Source: Izhakiella australiensis
GTDB lineage: Bacteria > Pseudomonadota > Gammaproteobacteria > Enterobacterales > Enterobacteriaceae
Direction: 5' to 3'
Assembly: GCF_002006995.1 (NCBI RefSeq)
Contig: NZ_MRUL01000001.1
Coordinates: 558,001 to 622,000, forward strand
DNA: 64,000 nt
Of the stretch, positions 53,476-62,523 are shown piece after piece. Made by a program: the position numbers and the translations under genes. How positions within the stretch are numbered: the stretch's first letter is position 1; every line of letters begins with the position of its first letter. Under the pieces are notes generated by a model. It was not told the origin of the DNA. It saw only the letters and a list, made by a program, of their open reading frames with translations, and did no database searches.

Positions 53476-54819
53476 TTACTCCAGATGGGCGCCGTCACGG
53501 CGTAAAAACTGGCGGATTTCTGCCGGATCTACCTCTGCGGGCGACAGCTTGTTGTTCACGGCTATCGCCGCAGCGTGGCCGATCGCATGGCCATAGGCGA
53601 AGCACTGCGCGGTCACCCTGGCCGACGCGACGGCTTCATGTTCAGCGGACAGGCAGCGTCCTGCGACCAGCAGTCCCTGCCCGCGACGCGGGACAAAGCA
53701 GTGATAAGGAATTTCATAAAAATCATCGAGCAGCCATTCCACCCGCGGCCTGTCGCCGGCATGTAGCTCAATGGGCCAGGCGGAGCGGGCGATAGCCGAG
53801 GGGGATTTAGCGCCGCTGACGACGTCAGCGTTGCTGAGGCGCGTGCGGCCCTCCAGCTGGCGAGTCTGACGAATGCCTACCTGCGGAGCGGTATCGCTAA
53901 GCCATGCCTGCTCGCAGCCGGTAAGATTGTCGCGAAAGAAACGCGCGTACTCGACCGCCTGGCGGCGACCGTTGATTTCGGCCTCGGTGAAGTCACGGTA
54001 GTAAAGCGCATTCAGTTCGCGGCCATCGCTGCCGCTGATGCGCGTGCAGTTGCACAGCAACTCGCCGGGCTGGGTGGTCGGGAATAGCCAGATTTTGCTA
54101 CGTGGCAGGCGGTATTCACCGCTGCGGTTTTTGTCGGCAATCAGCGCCGATACCGCATTATCCATGATGGTATCGGCGCCGTGGCGGGCCAGAAAGCGCG
54201 GCATGTCCACCCCCTGCAGGTGGAAAATCATGGTGGGATTTTGTACGTTGCCCCGATCGCCGATGACGTCAGGCAGTCCGGCCATCGCGACAATATCGGC
54301 GTCGCCGCTGGCATCAATGGTCACCCCGGTGTTAATACGCAGACGGCCTTGCTTGGTCCAGGCGATAACGCCTTCAACCTTTTCACCGCCTTCCGTCAGT
54401 ACGCCGATTGCCACGGCGTGATAGATAACGTTGACGCCCGCCTGCAGCAGCATATCATCGGCCAGCATGCGCCACTTCAGCGGGTCATGAACCCGGGTCC
54501 AGTTTTTGCCATAGCGCAGGGGATCGCTAAGGCCGCCGCGACCGGCCAGCTGCTGGCAAAACTCTTCGCAAAAGCCGAATACGATTTGCTGCGGCCCGGA
54601 TGCCTGGCTTTCGCCAGCCAGGTACAGACCGCATACCGTGCCGGAAAGCCCGGCAACGGCGCCGCCGCCGCAGTATCCGTAACGCTCCAGTAAAACCACC
54701 TTCAGGCCGCGTCGCGCGGCGGTTACCGCGCAGGCCAGACCCGCCGCGCCGCCGCCTGTCACCAGCACGTCGCAGTCGATATGCTGGTACTCCCGACGGT
54801 CCTCACTATTAGTATTCAT
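53476..54819 (-). CDS. FAD-dependent oxidoreductase (FAD_oxidored group)
   Basis: 447-residue flavoprotein with the dinucleotide motif VTGGGAAGLACAVTAARRG near residues 20-38 and a second FAD segment IDASGDADIVAMAG near 165. The final QGLLVAGRCLSAEHEA segment is typical of the PF12831-like flavoproteins that oxidise or reduce carboxylates. I chose the ATG at 54819, with a GAGGT ribosome site; a longer reading crosses the operator. It is the first gene of the operon. It may introduce or reduce a double bond in the acid, before or after CoA activation. Confidence 0.82.
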   Translation of the reverse strand: MNTNSEDRREYQHIDCDVLVTGGGAAGLACAVTAARRGLKVVLLERYGYCGGGAVAGLSGTVCGLYLAGESQASGPQQIVFGFCEEFCQQLAGRGGLSDPLRYGKNWTRVHDPLKWRMLADDMLLQAGVNVIYHAVAIGVLTEGGEKVEGVIAWTKQGRLRINTGVTIDASGDADIVAMAGLPDVIGDRGNVQNPTMIFHLQGVDMPRFLARHGADTIMDNAVSALIADKNRSGEYRLPRSKIWLFPTTQPGELLCNCTRISGSDGRELNALYYRDFTEAEINGRRQAVEYARFFRDNLTGCEQAWLSDTAPQVGIRQTRQLEGRTRLSNADVVSGAKSPSAIARSAWPIELHAGDRPRVEWLLDDFYEIPYHCFVPRRGQGLLVAGRCLSAEHEAVASARVTAQCFAYGHAIGHAAAIAVNNKLSPAEVDPAEIRQFLRRDGAHLE

Positions 54820-54821
54820 AT

Positions 54822-54851
54822 TGTCGACCTCTGATATGTCAGATGTCGACA
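54822..54851. promoter_or_regulatory. 30-bp nested palindrome, candidate FCD-type GntR operator
   Basis: Outer arms TGTCGAC (54822-54828) and GTCGACA (54845-54851) enclose inner arms CTGA and TCAG (54831-54834 and 54839-54842). A perfect TATAAT (54854-54859) for the gntR gene directly follows, and GTATA/TATAC arms (54853-54857, 54863-54867) overlap it. The site thus covers the ribosome-site side of the FAD gene and the gntR promoter, ideal for joint control. Confidence 0.65.
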
Positions 54852-54902
54852 CGTATAATGGGTATACTAATTTTCGTCAAGAGAACCACACAGGATATGT
54901 CG

Positions 54903-55601
54903 ATGAGTTCAACAAAATGGCCCCCCCAGGCCGAAGGCGCTTCAGATCCCGACCTGCGTCTGGCTGATATTGCCTTCGAAAAGCTGGAAGAGATGATCGT
55001 GATGCGCCGGCTACCGCCGAATACCATGGTGTCGGAACAGCAGCTGGCGGCAGAGCTGAACATGGGGCGCACGCCAATCAGAGAGGCACTACAGCGCCTG
55101 CGTCAGATTGGTTTTGTTGAAATGCAGCCGAGGCGCGGCACCATGGTGTGTGGTACCGATATTCATCAGCAGCTTGAGCTGCTGGAAGTGCGCAAGCCGC
55201 TGGAAGAGCTGATGGTTAGCTGCGCGGCGGTGAGAGCCACCGATGAAGAGCGTGCGGCGCTGGCGGAGCTCAGCCGCGCGATTCTGATTGCGGCTGACGA
55301 AGGCGATACCATCCGCTATCTGAAATGCAACCGGCAGATTCACGAAGGTGAGGTTAGCGCCGCGCATAACAGTATGCTCAGTCAGATCATGGCCGCCAAC
55401 CATGCGCAGTCCCGGCGTTTCTGGTACCAGCATATTCAGCAAAACCGGGCGTTTAAGCAAGGCGCGCACTGCCACAGTGAAGTGCTGAATAAAATTATTG
55501 CTGGCGACGTGGCCGGGGCGCGGCTGGCGGTGGATAATCTAATGAGCTTCCTCGAAGGGCTGACCTGTTCGACCCTGGGTAAGTTCGTCACCCTTAAATA
55601 G
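54903..55601 (+). CDS. GntR-family regulator with FCD domain
   Basis: 232-residue FadR-subfamily regulator. Winged helix at about 20-85 (VSEQQLAAELNMGRTPIREALQRL) and an all-helical FCD ligand domain from about 90, with the metal-type histidines in RQIHEGEV and GAHCHSEVL. Its divergence from the FAD-crotonase-CoA transferase operon and the shared palindrome make it the local regulator. I chose the ATG at 54903, seven bases after AGGA; ATG at 54897 is too close to that site. Confidence 0.86.
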   Translation: MSSTKWPPQAEGASDPDLRLADIAFEKLEEMIVMRRLPPNTMVSEQQLAAELNMGRTPIREALQRLRQIGFVEMQPRRGTMVCGTDIHQQLELLEVRKPLEELMVSCAAVRATDEERAALAELSRAILIAADEGDTIRYLKCNRQIHEGEVSAAHNSMLSQIMAANHAQSRRFWYQHIQQNRAFKQGAHCHSEVLNKIIAGDVAGARLAVDNLMSFLEGLTCSTLGKFVTLK

Positions 55602-55731
55602 CCGTGCAGCTGGCCCCGCGCGGCGCGGTTTCAGCCTGCGGCGGCTGCCAGCCGGGAACAGGTTGCCACCCGGCGGTCGGCTCAAAGCGTAATCGCGATC
55701 ACAGTATGAACATTTACCCGCATTTTTTTAA

Positions 55732-55747
55732 CTTTTACGGGTAAAAG
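55732..55747. promoter_or_regulatory. Palindromic operator 1 upstream of the sugar-acid dehydratase
   Basis: CTTTTACGGGTAAAAG has 6-base perfect arms around CGGG. The same core with the loop TTGG is at 55825-55840. The spacing of 93 bases is about nine helical turns, which allows DNA looping. The IclR gene of this operon is the likely ligand. Confidence 0.55.
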
Positions 55748-55815
55748 CTATCGCCGACCCGCTTGCAGTAATCTCTTTTATTATTAACGAGATATTTTTT
55801 ATTTCCGTCTCCCTT

Positions 55816-55849
55816 GGGCATTAACTTTTATTGGTAAAAGTTAATGCCC
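55816..55849. promoter_or_regulatory. Palindromic operator 2, 15-bp perfect arms
   Basis: GGGCATTAACTTTTA (55816-55830) and TAAAAGTTAATGCCC (55835-55849) are perfect inverted repeats around TTGG. The inner CTTTTA/TAAAAG core equals operator 1. The lack of a T-run after it argues against a terminator. It is about 135 bases before the dehydratase start. Confidence 0.7.
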
Positions 55850-55984
55850 GATGTCGGTCAGCATTTTTCTCCTTTGCTCACAAACTTGATGATTCATTCA
55901 CTCCAGCCCCTGCCATTGACCGGTTTCTGCCATCACCTACACTGCTGAACATTCTCCCCACTGGTTATATAAGCGCGGTAAACA

Positions 55985-57703
55985 ATGACCAAATATCGCA
56001 GTCAGTCTTGGCTCGGGCGTAAAGATAAATCCGGATTTATTGCCCGAAGCTGGTTAAAAAATCAGGGGCTGCCGAATGATGTTTTTGACGGGCGCCCGGT
56101 AATCGGTATCTGTAATACCTGGTCTGAATTAACCCCCTGCAACGCACACCTGCGTGATTTGGCTGAACAGGTCAAAATGGGGGTGCTGGAGGCCGGCGGT
56201 GTGGCATTTGAATTTCCGGTGATGTCGTTAGGCGAGGCGTTAATGAAGCCGACGACGATGCTGTTTCGCAACCTTGCCAGCATGGATGTCGAAGAGTCGA
56301 TTCGTGGCAACCCGATTGACGGCGTAGTTTTGCTGACCAACTGCGATAAAACCACCCCGTCTTGCCTGATGGGCGCAGCCAGCGTTGACTTGCCCACGCT
56401 GGTCGTCAGCGGCGGACCAATGCTCAACGGCAAATATCAGGGTAAGGATATCGGTTCCGGCACCGACCTGTGGAAATTCAGCGAAGACTTACGCGCCGGT
56501 GTGATAACCCAGACGGCGTTTGACGAGGTGGAAAACAGCATGTCGCGCAGCCCCGGTGCCTGCAACACCATGGGCACCGCCTCTACGCTGGCCTGTATGG
56601 TGGAAGCGCTGGGGCTGTCGCTCCCCGGCTCGGCTGCGATTCCGGCGGTGGATGCGGCGCGCCGCCGTAACGCGCGTTTATCCGGACGACGGATTGTGGA
56701 AATGGTGGAGGAGAACCTTTGCCTGTCGCATATCCTGACGCGCCAGGCGTTTGAAAATGCCATCAAGGTAAACGCGGCAATCGGCGGTTCAACCAATTTT
56801 ATCCTGCATCTGCTGGCCATAGCCGGTCGTATTGAAGTGCCTTTAACGCTGGAAGATTTCGATCATCTTAGCCAGCACATTCCGCTGTTGGCGAACCTCA
56901 AACCCTCCGGTGCGTTCCTGATGGAGGACTTTTACTATGCTGGCGGCGTGCCGGCGGTTATCGGCCAGCTGCTGGACAGACTGCACGGTGCGGCGCGGCA
57001 ATGTAACGGCAAAACGCTGACTGAAAACTATCAGCATGCGCCGATTCTGAATCCTCAGGTGATTGCGAGCCATGAGCAGGCGTTTGGCGAAGATGCCGGC
57101 ACCATCGTGCTGAAAGGCAATCTGTGCGTCGACGGCGCGGTAATTAAACCTTCGGCGGCCACGCCCCAACTGCTGAACCACCGCGCCAGAGCGGTGGTAT
57201 TTGAGGATATTGAAGACTACAACCGCCGCATCAACGATCCTGACCTTGATGTGCGGCCGGAAGATATTCTGGTGCTTAAAGGCGCTGGCCCGCAGGGCTA
57301 TCCGGGGATGCCGGAGGTGGGAAACTTTGGCTTGCCGCTGAAAATGTTGCAGCAGGGCATCCGCGATATGGTGCGCATTTCCGACGGACGCATGTCCGGC
57401 ACCGCCTTTGGCACCATCGTACTGCATGTCAGTCCTGAATCGACCGTCGGCGGTACGCTGGCGCTGGTGCGCAATGGCGATCTGATTGAGCTGAACTGCC
57501 GCGAACGGCGGTTGACATTACACGTCAGCGATGAAGAGCTGGCGCGGCGTAAAGCGCAGTGGCAGCCGGTGCTTCCCGATTATCCGCGCGGCTATGCCAA
57601 CCTGTATATCCGCACGGTACAGCAAGCCCATACCGGCGCTGACTTAAATTTTCTACCGGGTAAATCCGGCAGCGATATTAAACGTGAACCTCATCCTGAA
57701 TAA
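55985..57703 (+). CDS. IlvD/Edd-family sugar-acid dehydratase (L-arabinonate type)
   Basis: 572-residue iron-sulfur dehydratase. Cys52, Cys120 and Cys193 have the spacing (68 and 73) of the [2Fe-2S] ligands of Rhizobium L-arabinonate dehydratase (59, 127, 200), and the next residues, Asp121-Lys122 (NCDKTTP), are the magnesium and base positions of that enzyme. PGACNTMGTAST and SDGRMSGTAFG are further family hallmarks. It removes water from an aldonate to give a 2-keto-3-deoxy acid. It is the first gene of the operon, 17 bases before the RraA-like gene. Pentonate is most likely; hexonate is possible. Confidence 0.9.
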   Translation: MTKYRSQSWLGRKDKSGFIARSWLKNQGLPNDVFDGRPVIGICNTWSELTPCNAHLRDLAEQVKMGVLEAGGVAFEFPVMSLGEALMKPTTMLFRNLASMDVEESIRGNPIDGVVLLTNCDKTTPSCLMGAASVDLPTLVVSGGPMLNGKYQGKDIGSGTDLWKFSEDLRAGVITQTAFDEVENSMSRSPGACNTMGTASTLACMVEALGLSLPGSAAIPAVDAARRRNARLSGRRIVEMVEENLCLSHILTRQAFENAIKVNAAIGGSTNFILHLLAIAGRIEVPLTLEDFDHLSQHIPLLANLKPSGAFLMEDFYYAGGVPAVIGQLLDRLHGAARQCNGKTLTENYQHAPILNPQVIASHEQAFGEDAGTIVLKGNLCVDGAVIKPSAATPQLLNHRARAVVFEDIEDYNRRINDPDLDVRPEDILVLKGAGPQGYPGMPEVGNFGLPLKMLQQGIRDMVRISDGRMSGTAFGTIVLHVSPESTVGGTLALVRNGDLIELNCRERRLTLHVSDEELARRKAQWQPVLPDYPRGYANLYIRTVQQAHTGADLNFLPGKSGSDIKREPHPE

Positions 57704-57720
57704 TAGTTAACGGAGATATT

Positions 57721-58413
57721 ATGAGTCAGTTCTGGTCTAACGATGACGAGTTATTTCGTCTTGCTAAAGAAAAGCTATTTGTCGCGCTGGTTGGTGATGT
57801 TCTGGATTCAATGGGGTTAATTCATCAATTTCTCTCACCGCAATTAAAACCCATCGATCCGGAGATGGTTATTATTGGCCGCGCCATGCCGGTGCTTGAG
57901 GCTGATTATTTTCAGCAGAGTTCGGCCGGAAATTCCGAACTTAGCGAAAAACCTTTTGGTCTGATGTTTCATGCACTGGACGATTTACAAAAAAATGAAA
58001 TTTATATTTGTGCCGGCGGCTCGCTGCGCTACGCCCAGTGGGGCGGTTTAATGTCTACCCGCGCAATCCAGTGCGGCGCGGCGGGGGCGGTTATTCACGG
58101 CTATCATCGCGACAGTAATGAGATCCTGCGGCTGAATTTTCCGGTAGCCTCTTTTGGCAGCTATGCCCAGGATCAGGGGCCGCGCGGCAAGGTTGTCGAC
58201 TGGCGCGTGCCGATCGAACTGGACGGCGTGCGCGTCATGCCCGGTGATGTGATCTTTGGCGATCGTGATGGCGTATTAGTTATTCCGGCTCAGGCCGTAG
58301 ACGATGCCTTTCACGGCGCGTTCGAAAAAGCGAAAGATGAAAATAAAGTCTTAGATGCATTAAAAAAAGGGATGTCTACCGTCGAAGCGTACGAAAAATT
58401 CGGCATTATGTAA
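57721..58413 (+). CDS. RraA-family protein (putative retro-aldolase)
   Basis: 230-residue protein of the RraA/HMG-CHA aldolase family. The metal-binding and carboxylate-binding pair Arg130-Asp131 (HGYHRDSNE) and the GGS..YAQWGG segment near 99-109 are conserved, so pyruvate-enolate chemistry is possible. In this family 4-hydroxy-4-methyl-2-oxoglutarate is split to pyruvate. Placed right after an aldonate dehydratase, it could cleave or otherwise process the 2-keto-3-deoxy acid. That activity on such a substrate is inference. Confidence 0.8.
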   Translation: MSQFWSNDDELFRLAKEKLFVALVGDVLDSMGLIHQFLSPQLKPIDPEMVIIGRAMPVLEADYFQQSSAGNSELSEKPFGLMFHALDDLQKNEIYICAGGSLRYAQWGGLMSTRAIQCGAAGAVIHGYHRDSNEILRLNFPVASFGSYAQDQGPRGKVVDWRVPIELDGVRVMPGDVIFGDRDGVLVIPAQAVDDAFHGAFEKAKDENKVLDALKKGMSTVEAYEKFGIM

Positions 58414-58446
58414 TTGTCACTTACTCTGGCAAATAAGGAGCAGATA

Positions 58447-59787
58447 ATGTCTTCTGCTGATAATCATATTGAAAGAAACGCCATTCATAAAATAACGATA
58501 AAAGTATTGCCCATCATGGTAATGCTGTACGTAATTGCTTATATCGATCGCCAGAATATTGGCTTTGCCAAACTCCACATGGTGGAAAGTTTGTCATTAA
58601 GTGAAACGGCTTACGGGCTGGGCGCCTCGCTGTTTTTTATCGGCTACTTATTATTTGAGGTGCCGAGTAATGTCATGCTGCATCGCGTGGGAGCCCGCCT
58701 GTGGTTCACACGCATTATGCTGACCTGGGGACTGATTACGATTTTAATGGCCTTTACCTCCAGCGCCGCGATGTTTTATCTGCTGCGCTTTCTGTTGGGC
58801 GCGGCGGAAGCCGGGCTTTATCCGGGCTTACTCTATTACATGACCCGCTGGTTTCCGCTGGAGTACCGGCCGCGCGTCGTCGGCTATCTGATCATGGCGA
58901 GTTTGATTGCCAACATGGTCGGCGCGCCGCTTAACGGTGCCTTGCTCAGCATACACGGTGCATTGCAGCTGGAGGGCTGGCAGTGGGTATTTATCGGTAC
59001 CGGCGTGCCGGCGCTGGTATTTATTATTCCGGTGCTGATATGGCTGCCGGATACGCCGGAAAAAGCAGCCTTCCTCAGCGCTGAAGAGAAAGCCTGGCTG
59101 GCGGCGACGTTGCAGCGCGAGCAGCGGCGCGACCAGGATAACCATATCCGAGGAACGCTCAGGACGCTGAAGGACCCGCGCGTGCTGCTGCTGGCGCTGG
59201 TGCTGGGCTTTATCTCCTTTGGCGCTTACGGCCTCAGCTACTGGATGCCAACTATCGTTAAAGAGTTTGGCGTTTCCGATATGGCTAATGGCCTTATCAA
59301 TATGCTGCCGTGGCTGATGGCGATTGCGTTGCTGTGGTGGATGACGCGCGATGCGCGGCGCACTGCCGATCCGGTGAAAAATATCGCGCTACCGATGTTT
59401 GTCGCGGCAGTGTTTCTTGCCGGCAGCGCGCTGTTTATCACCACGCCATGGCTGAGCTTTTTATGTATCACGCTGGTGATTATGGCTATATTCTCCATTC
59501 AGCCGTGCTTCTGGACGCTGACTCGCTTTCTGAGCGGATCGGCGGCGGCGGCGGGGCTGGCCGCGATCAACTCGCTGGCGAACCTGGGCGGATTCTTTGC
59601 GCAAAACACCGTGCCGGCGGTGCGGGATCTGACCGCCAGCGCCAGCGCGCCAATGTATTACCTTGGCGGCTGTATGGCGATTGGCGGCGTAGTGACTCTG
59701 CTGACGATCCGCTACTTACATATGCGCCAGCAAAGGCCGGAGGTGAGGCCGCCCCGGCCTGATGGGCAGCATAAAGGAGTACTATGA
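58447..59787 (+). CDS. MFS transporter, anion:cation symporter type
   Basis: 446-residue ACS-type transporter: helix 1 VIAYIDRQNIGFAKL, the FEVPSNVMLHRVGARLW segment, and AEAGLYPGLLYYMTRWFP in helix 4. I chose the ATG at 58447, preceded by AAGGAG; a longer reading from a TTG at 58414 lacks a ribosome site. It overlaps the IclR gene by four bases (ATGA). The likely cargo is the aldonate used by the dehydratase. Confidence 0.9.
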   Translation: MSSADNHIERNAIHKITIKVLPIMVMLYVIAYIDRQNIGFAKLHMVESLSLSETAYGLGASLFFIGYLLFEVPSNVMLHRVGARLWFTRIMLTWGLITILMAFTSSAAMFYLLRFLLGAAEAGLYPGLLYYMTRWFPLEYRPRVVGYLIMASLIANMVGAPLNGALLSIHGALQLEGWQWVFIGTGVPALVFIIPVLIWLPDTPEKAAFLSAEEKAWLAATLQREQRRDQDNHIRGTLRTLKDPRVLLLALVLGFISFGAYGLSYWMPTIVKEFGVSDMANGLINMLPWLMAIALLWWMTRDARRTADPVKNIALPMFVAAVFLAGSALFITTPWLSFLCITLVIMAIFSIQPCFWTLTRFLSGSAAAAGLAAINSLANLGGFFAQNTVPAVRDLTASASAPMYYLGGCMAIGGVVTLLTIRYLHMRQQRPEVRPPRPDGQHKGVL

Positions 59788-60536
59788 CCGACTATCGTGC
59801 CCCGGCTCTCAGCCGGGGTTTAAGTGTACTTGAATACATGTCACAAGCCGGCGTGCCAATGACCATGAGCGAGCTGGTCGCCGCGCTCCATCTCTCCTTT
59901 AATCAGCTGTTTCGCATTATGCAGTGTCTGGAGGAGGAGGGGTATCTCAAGCAAGACGCCAGCCGCTATTACCGCCTGACCGGCAAACTGATGTTCAGCA
60001 GCCAGCCGCGCTTTGTTGAGCAGCTGGCGCGCTCTGATAGCTGCCAGCAGCTGATGAAAGATTTCACCTGGCGCACCAACCAGCCTTGCCATCTGGCGGC
60101 GCTGCAGGACGATCAGGTGCGGGTGATCGCTCATCGTCATCCGGACTTTACCCCGTCGATTAGCGCCAGAGAGGGCTCGCTGCTGAATACGGTGAAATCC
60201 AGTTCTTCGCTGGTTTTGCTGGCGCTGGCCAGCGACCAGGACAGCTGGCGGCTGATTCGTCATTACGGGCTGGATAACCGCTTACGCGGCGTCATGGTCG
60301 AACAGCTTTCGCAAATTAAGGCGCAGGGCTACGCTGAAATCCCGCATGACCGTATCGTCGGCCTGACCTCGGTTTCCTGGCCGGTGATCGGGCCGGATAA
60401 CCATGCCCATGCGGTGATTACCTGCCCGTGGTTTGATCAGCTGCCGGGAGAGTACGAGGACGCTAAACAGGCTTTATGTCAGGTTGCCAGCCAGCTCAGT
60501 GAGACGCTGCGCGCGCTGATGTTTAAGCACGACTGA
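59784..60536 (+). CDS. IclR-family regulator
   Basis: 250-residue IclR regulator with N-terminal winged helix at about 8-70 (MTMSELVAALHLSFNQLFRIM) and effector domain with SAREGSLLNTVKSSSSLVLLAL, the IclR ligand loop. It is the last gene of the dehydratase operon, coupled to the transporter (ATGA). It is the natural ligand for the two CTTTTA/TAAAAG palindromes upstream. The arrangement gives feedback control of the whole operon. Confidence 0.88.
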   Translation: MTDYRAPALSRGLSVLEYMSQAGVPMTMSELVAALHLSFNQLFRIMQCLEEEGYLKQDASRYYRLTGKLMFSSQPRFVEQLARSDSCQQLMKDFTWRTNQPCHLAALQDDQVRVIAHRHPDFTPSISAREGSLLNTVKSSSSLVLLALASDQDSWRLIRHYGLDNRLRGVMVEQLSQIKAQGYAEIPHDRIVGLTSVSWPVIGPDNHAHAVITCPWFDQLPGEYEDAKQALCQVASQLSETLRALMFKHD

Positions 60537-60585
60537 TATTCAGCTAGCCTCATGACCATTGCTTGTAACCGCGATGCGCCGCGCC

Positions 60586-61461
60586 TCAGGCAAAGGTCGT
60601 TTTAAGAAAATCCAGCGAACGGCTGATATATTCATCCATCTGCTGTGGGGAAGCATTGTCGCTCAGATCGCGCCAGACGCGTATGGCATCGCCCACTGCG
60701 CCGCCGCTGAGGATAAAGGGTTCCATTACTACGCCTTTGTTATAACCAATCTCATGCAGCGCTGCCGCAACGGCGGGCCAGTCGATGCTATTATTCATGC
60801 CCGGCAGCTTGCGGTTATTTTCCCCGACGTGGAAGTGGCCCAGCCACGGACCGGCATAGCGGATCGCTGCCGGAATATCATCTTCCTCGATGTTCATATG
60901 ATAGGTGTCGAGCAACACCTTGACCGCGCTGCTGTTCACTTTCTTGCAGTAGGCTACCGCCTCTTCGCAGTTGGTCATAATGTAGGTTTCATTGCGGTTA
61001 AGCACTTCCAGCGCGATGCTAATTCCGCGCTGCGCAGCGGCTTCGCCAATGATATGCAGGCACTGCGCGCTGCGTTCCCAGGCGGCGGCTTTATCGGTGG
61101 TGACGAAATCGCAGGGCCAGTAAGAATAAATCGCGCCGATCAGCGTATCGGCTTGCAGAATCGGCATCTTTTCCAGAATATGGGTGAAATAATCCATTCC
61201 CTGCTGACGAATAGCCTCATCGGCCGATGCCAGATCGTACTGTTTAGCCGGGCCGCTATTAAGTGTAAAAATAAGGCCGTGGCTTTTACGAATTTCATTT
61301 AGCTTTTCCAGTTCACTGACCGACATGTGATAAACGTGGTCTGCGCTTATTTCCAGAATGTCGAATCCGATTTCTGACGCTTTCTTTACCAACGCAACAT
61401 AACCATCAAAATTGCAGGCCCAGTCGGTACTCCAGTAAGAATACAGGGTTCCAAATTTCAT
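60586..61461 (-). CDS. D-psicose/D-tagatose 3-epimerase-like sugar isomerase
   Basis: 291-residue TIM-barrel enzyme close in pattern to Agrobacterium D-psicose (allulose) 3-epimerase. Metal ligands are visible as Glu152 (LEVLNR), Asp185 (LLDTYHMN), His211 (GHFHVGE) and Glu247 (MEPF), with the flanking NIEEDD and WRDLS motifs of the family. The start MKFGTLYSYW keeps the YSYW substrate-side segment. It is in line with the sugar ABC genes (54-base gap), so it probably epimerises an imported ketohexose or ketopentose. Allulose to fructose is one option. Confidence 0.87.
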   Translation of the reverse strand: MKFGTLYSYWSTDWACNFDGYVALVKKASEIGFDILEISADHVYHMSVSELEKLNEIRKSHGLIFTLNSGPAKQYDLASADEAIRQQGMDYFTHILEKMPILQADTLIGAIYSYWPCDFVTTDKAAAWERSAQCLHIIGEAAAQRGISIALEVLNRNETYIMTNCEEAVAYCKKVNSSAVKVLLDTYHMNIEEDDIPAAIRYAGPWLGHFHVGENNRKLPGMNNSIDWPAVAAALHEIGYNKGVVMEPFILSGGAVGDAIRVWRDLSDNASPQQMDEYISRSLDFLKTTFA

Positions 61462-61515
61462 TTTTCACTCCAGAAGAATAATGTTAACAGTTAGCGGAAA
61501 ATATAATTTCCTTTA

Positions 61516-62523
61516 TCAGGTTTTTTTCTTTCGCTTCTCGGTGCCGATATAAATGGCAATAAGAATAATCAGACCCTTGATGACATTCTGAATATAAGGA
61601 GAAACGCCCATCAGATTTAAACCATTATTAAGAACGCCAAGCAGCATTGCGCCAATCAGCGTACCGATAATGGCGCCTTTGCCGCCATTCATTGCTGCGC
61701 CGCCCAGTACCACGGCGGCGATGGCATCCAGCTCGAAACCTTCGCCGGCATTTGGCTGACCGCTCATCAGGCGTGAGGTGAGGATCAGGCCAGCAATGGC
61801 GGCGGTCAGGCCACTAATGGTGTAGACGATGAGCGTTACCTTATTCACTTTGATTCCGCTCAGGCGCGCCGCTTCACTGTTGCCGCCGATAGCGTATACA
61901 TGACGACCAAACGGGGTGTGATTCAGCAGGATGTAGGCGAGGATATAGACGCCGATCATAATCAGAATGGGCGTCTGAATACCCAGCAGATTACCGCGAC
62001 CGAATAGCGAAAAATCCATTGGCACGCCAGCAATGGGATAGCCGCCGGTATAGATCAATGCCAGCCCGCGCGCGATACCCAGCATGGCGAGCGTGACGAT
62101 AAAAGAGGGCATTCTGGCCCAGGCGATCAGCACGCCGTTGAACGCGCCGAGTAGTGCGCCAAGTCCCAGCCCGGCTGCGATGGCAAGATAAGGAGGCAGC
62201 CCCCAGGCGGCCATAAGTCCGGCCATAATGGTACCGGTTAATGCCATCACCGAGCCAACGGAGAGATCAATACCGCCGGTGAGAATAGCGCAGGTCATGC
62301 CAACGGCGATAATGGCGTTAATCGAAACCTGGCGGGCGATATTTGTCAGATTATTTTCCGTAAGAAAATTATCGCTGACTAATACCATGATAATAAATAC
62401 CGCAATGAAGCCAATTAGCGGGAAGAAAACGGGATTCTCCGCCCAGCCTTTTAATTTATGAATAAAGGTGCCGTTACCGTTTTCCTGGCGAGGGTTCGAT
62501 TTAATATTTGTCAGTAAGCTCAT
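61516..62523 (-). CDS. Sugar ABC transporter permease (RbsC/AlsC type)
   Basis: 335-residue permease with about nine or ten helices. Typical elements of the ribose/allose/autoinducer-2 group are VGMTCAILTGGIDLSVGSV near residue 75, the long ALLGAFNGVLIAWARMPSFIVTLAM stretch near 145, and FELDAIAAVVLGGAAMNGGKG near 250. It overlaps the ATPase gene by four bases. The substrate is a pentose or hexose furanose/pyranose, inferred from the neighbour. Confidence 0.9.
   Translation of the reverse strand: MSLLTNIKSNPRQENGNGTFIHKLKGWAENPVFFPLIGFIAVFIIMVLVSDNFLTENNLTNIARQVSINAIIAVGMTCAILTGGIDLSVGSVMALTGTIMAGLMAAWGLPPYLAIAAGLGLGALLGAFNGVLIAWARMPSFIVTLAMLGIARGLALIYTGGYPIAGVPMDFSLFGRGNLLGIQTPILIMIGVYILAYILLNHTPFGRHVYAIGGNSEAARLSGIKVNKVTLIVYTISGLTAAIAGLILTSRLMSGQPNAGEGFELDAIAAVVLGGAAMNGGKGAIIGTLIGAMLLGVLNNGLNLMGVSPYIQNVIKGLIILIAIYIGTEKRKKKT

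Larger units (their letters stand above)
55602..55984. other. Regulatory region upstream of the IlvD/Edd operon
   Basis: About 380 bases without a gene, with two related palindromes described separately. No terminator is evident after the GntR gene. Confidence 0.5.

Noticed and set aside
55816-55849. 15-bp stem as a terminator of the GntR gene
   Set aside because: More than 200 bases after the stop, no T-run, and its core matches a second palindrome, fitting an operator pair.
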